Shown here piece after piece: positions 44,141-45,398 of a stretch of 45,398 nt of DNA. Under the pieces are notes generated by a model. The model was not told the DNA's origin. It ran no database searches and saw nothing but the letters and a program-made list of their open reading frames with translations. This DNA comes from a bacterium (GTDB lineage Bacteria > Desulfobacterota > S145-22), in NCBI GenBank assembly GCA_027004185.1, contig JALTIG010000286.1, forward strand, positions 1 through 45,398. The letters are read 5' to 3'. The position numbers and the translations under genes are program-made. Numbering within the stretch: the stretch's first letter is position 1; the number at the start of each line of letters is the position of its first letter.

Positions 44141-45019
44141 TTATATGAGACCTACCCTTTTCAAAAACACCTTCGGATCCACAAAATGCTTTTTCCATTG
44201 CCCTGCCGGCAGTTCTCGCCCCAGGGCCAGTGCCAACAACTCAGAGACATAGAAAACGGGTAATCCTGCCGAATGACTGTACTCAGGCTTCGTGCCGGAT
44301 TGCATCAGATCCAGATTCATCTGGCATAAAGTGCAAGAAGTTACAATAGCGTCCGCCTGTACAGCCTGGGCATTATCCAGAATATGGCCGCTTAAACGAC
44401 AGACAATCGCCTCTTCCGTAACGTTCAGACTTGCACCGCAACAGTCCATCTTAGACGGCCAAGGAACCGCTTCCGCTCCGATGGCCTCCATGACCCGATC
44501 CATATACACAGGGTTTTCCCGGTCATCAGAGGCTTTTGAATGGGGAACACGTGTCAAAAGGCATCCGTAATACGAAACGACCCGAATCCCCTTTAAAGGC
44601 CTTTTTACCGCCCTTTTTATCCTTTTCAGGCCCACATCTTCGACGAGAATTTCAAGAATATTCCTGACCTCTGTACTCCCCTTGTAATTTAATGGTTCAA
44701 TCAGTTCATTAACCTCCAGAAGCTTTTCCTCATCCTTCTGGAGAACGCGGTTTGCAAGGATAAATCGGTGATAACATGCAGAACAGGGTGCAAAAAGGGA
44801 CAGGCCTTCCCGCTCGGCAAGCGCAAGGTTTCTTGCCGGCAGGGCAAGGGCGAGAGATTCGTTCAGGCTGTGCGCTGCCGTAGCTCCACAGCAGTTCCAG
44901 TCAGGAACCTCCCTTAAATCCACACCGAGGGAACCAAGGGAAACCTTGATGGAATCATTATATTCCTTTGCCGAGGAATGAAGCGAACATCCGGGGAAAT
45001 ATGCGATTTGAATTCCCAT
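44141..45019 (-). CDS. hdrB: heterodisulfide reductase subunit B, copy 2
   Basis: This 292-residue protein has two complete CCG domains (Cys11, Cys43-Cys44, Cys79/82; Cys153, Cys193-Cys194, Cys229/232). It is paralogous to copy 1: both begin with a (Y/F)PGCSL-SSAKEY pattern and share RNILE/D and GCLLTR segments, but they differ at many other positions. All cluster cysteines are kept, so neither copy looks decayed. The ATG overlaps the hdrC2 stop (TAATG). Confidence 0.92.
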   Translation of the reverse strand: MGIQIAYFPGCSLHSSAKEYNDSIKVSLGSLGVDLREVPDWNCCGATAAHSLNESLALALPARNLALAEREGLSLFAPCSACYHRFILANRVLQKDEEKLLEVNELIEPLNYKGSTEVRNILEILVEDVGLKRIKRAVKRPLKGIRVVSYYGCLLTRVPHSKASDDRENPVYMDRVMEAIGAEAVPWPSKMDCCGASLNVTEEAIVCRLSGHILDNAQAVQADAIVTSCTLCQMNLDLMQSGTKPEYSHSAGLPVFYVSELLALALGRELPAGQWKKHFVDPKVFLKRVGLI

Positions 45020-45398
45020 TAGCCTTTCCTCTTCGATGCACGATCAAAAATCTTCTCGATCTGTTCTTTATTTTGAACCTTCTGGGGAAAGATACTCATC
45101 TTTCCCATAAAAAACATCTTCATACCCAGCTTGGCATCTTTCAAAAATCGTCCTTCCTTAAACTCATACCGTGCAAGGAGCTTCGTTTCATTGACACGGC
45201 CATACTCCTGCACAGAATCAAGAAATAATTCATGGAAATGGACGATATGTGACTTTGGCGTGGCATCTCCGCGGGACTGGTAAGACAATCTTCGCAATGT
45301 ATCCATAACATGGGCAATATCGATATCGTTGGGGCATCGCACGCTACAGGTATAGCAGGTTGCACAAATCCATATGGAATCAGCATTTAAGGCGGCAT
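45019..45398 (-). CDS. hdrC: heterodisulfide reductase subunit C, copy 2 (5' end outside the window)
   Basis: This is the C-terminal part of HdrC, 125 codons, cut by the right edge. The frame is open to the edge and includes the second [4Fe-4S] motif (CATCYTCSVRCP); the first would lie outside. The GTG at 45342 falls inside this motif, so it is not the true start. The operon continues to the right. Confidence 0.9.
   Translation of the reverse strand, partial: AALNADSIWICATCYTCSVRCPNDIDIAHVMDTLRRLSYQSRGDATPKSHIVHFHELFLDSVQEYGRVNETKLLARYEFKEGRFLKDAKLGMKMFFMGKMSIFPQKVQNKEQIEKIFDRASKRKG

Noticed and set aside
33905-45019. One of the two hdrB copies being a decayed duplicate.
   Set aside because: Both copies keep all CCG-domain cysteines and full length, and both are tightly packed with an hdrC.
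1-45398. CRISPR arrays, insertion sequences, prophage genes.
   Set aside because: No regularly spaced repeats, transposases, integrases or phage structural genes were found on either strand.

Overview
The window looks like the chromosome of a strictly anaerobic Gram-negative bacterium of the Desulfobacterota (old Deltaproteobacteria), probably a sulfate reducer or syntroph. A Gram-negative envelope is implied by kdsB, lolA, a TonB-type protein and murJ. RNase J appears in place of an RNase E. Anaerobic C1 and electron-bifurcating metabolism is implied by metF/metV with hdrABC and mvhD, by a CooC-type nickel ATPase, and by formylmethanofuran-dehydrogenase-like genes. The taxonomic call is inference from gene content; no marker gene was compared.

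Layout. 1-3664 (minus): UPF0182 membrane protein and kdsB. 3803-10915 (plus): a housekeeping run cooC-like, plsC, rnj, ftsK, lolA, recO. 10905-12263 (minus): a PLP decarboxylase overlapping recO tail to tail. 12276-13036 is a poor intergenic stretch with a possible feoA remnant. 13037-17941 holds a SEC-C miniprotein, an acyl-CoA dehydrogenase with an operator-like palindrome over its -10 box, comM (minus), and a LysR-tonB pair. 17961-20280 (minus) is a lexA-umuD-umuC SOS mutagenesis operon. tRNA-Met follows. 20748-22775 is a CBS-ACT protein plus an FAD-linked oxidase behind a near-consensus promoter. 22881-26043 is a three-gene FwdB / iron-sulfur / FwdA-like cluster. 26105-27212 (minus) is queF plus a queuosine-precursor transporter. 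27344-29798 holds murJ and a metallo-beta-lactamase-fold hydrolase. 29836-30194 (minus) is a tRNA-Gln-Glu-Ala transcription unit with a visible promoter and terminator. 30210-33264 (minus) is a small polysaccharide unit: leader ORF, RfaH/NusG-like factor, flippase, methyltransferase. 33265-33904 is AT-rich with an AbrB-like remnant.

33905-45398 (minus) is the most striking region: one tightly packed operon of at least eleven genes, entering from beyond the right edge. In transcription order it reads hdrC2-hdrB2-wHTH-hdrA-mvhD-metV-metF-response regulator-sensor kinase-hdrC1-hdrB1. It has the parts of an electron-bifurcating methylene-tetrahydrofolate reductase (MetFV-HdrABC-MvhD). However, HdrA is a 1478-residue fusion of two HdrA modules with a GltD/NfnB-like NAD(P)H module inserted in the first, and there are two complete HdrBC pairs. 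I infer a complex in which one double HdrA serves two HdrBC arms.

The second unusual system is the Fwd-like triad. Its FwdB homologue keeps the four cysteines for a [4Fe-4S] cluster but has no cysteine where the Mo/W ligand is expected. Its FwdA homologue lacks the HxH metal motif. No FwdC, FwdD or formyltransferase gene is present nearby. It therefore seems to be a Fwd-derived iron-sulfur assembly with a changed job. Third, the SOS operon shows scissile-bond residues exchanged relative to E. coli (Cys-Gly in LexA, Ala-Gly in UmuD) and an apparently leaderless lexA.
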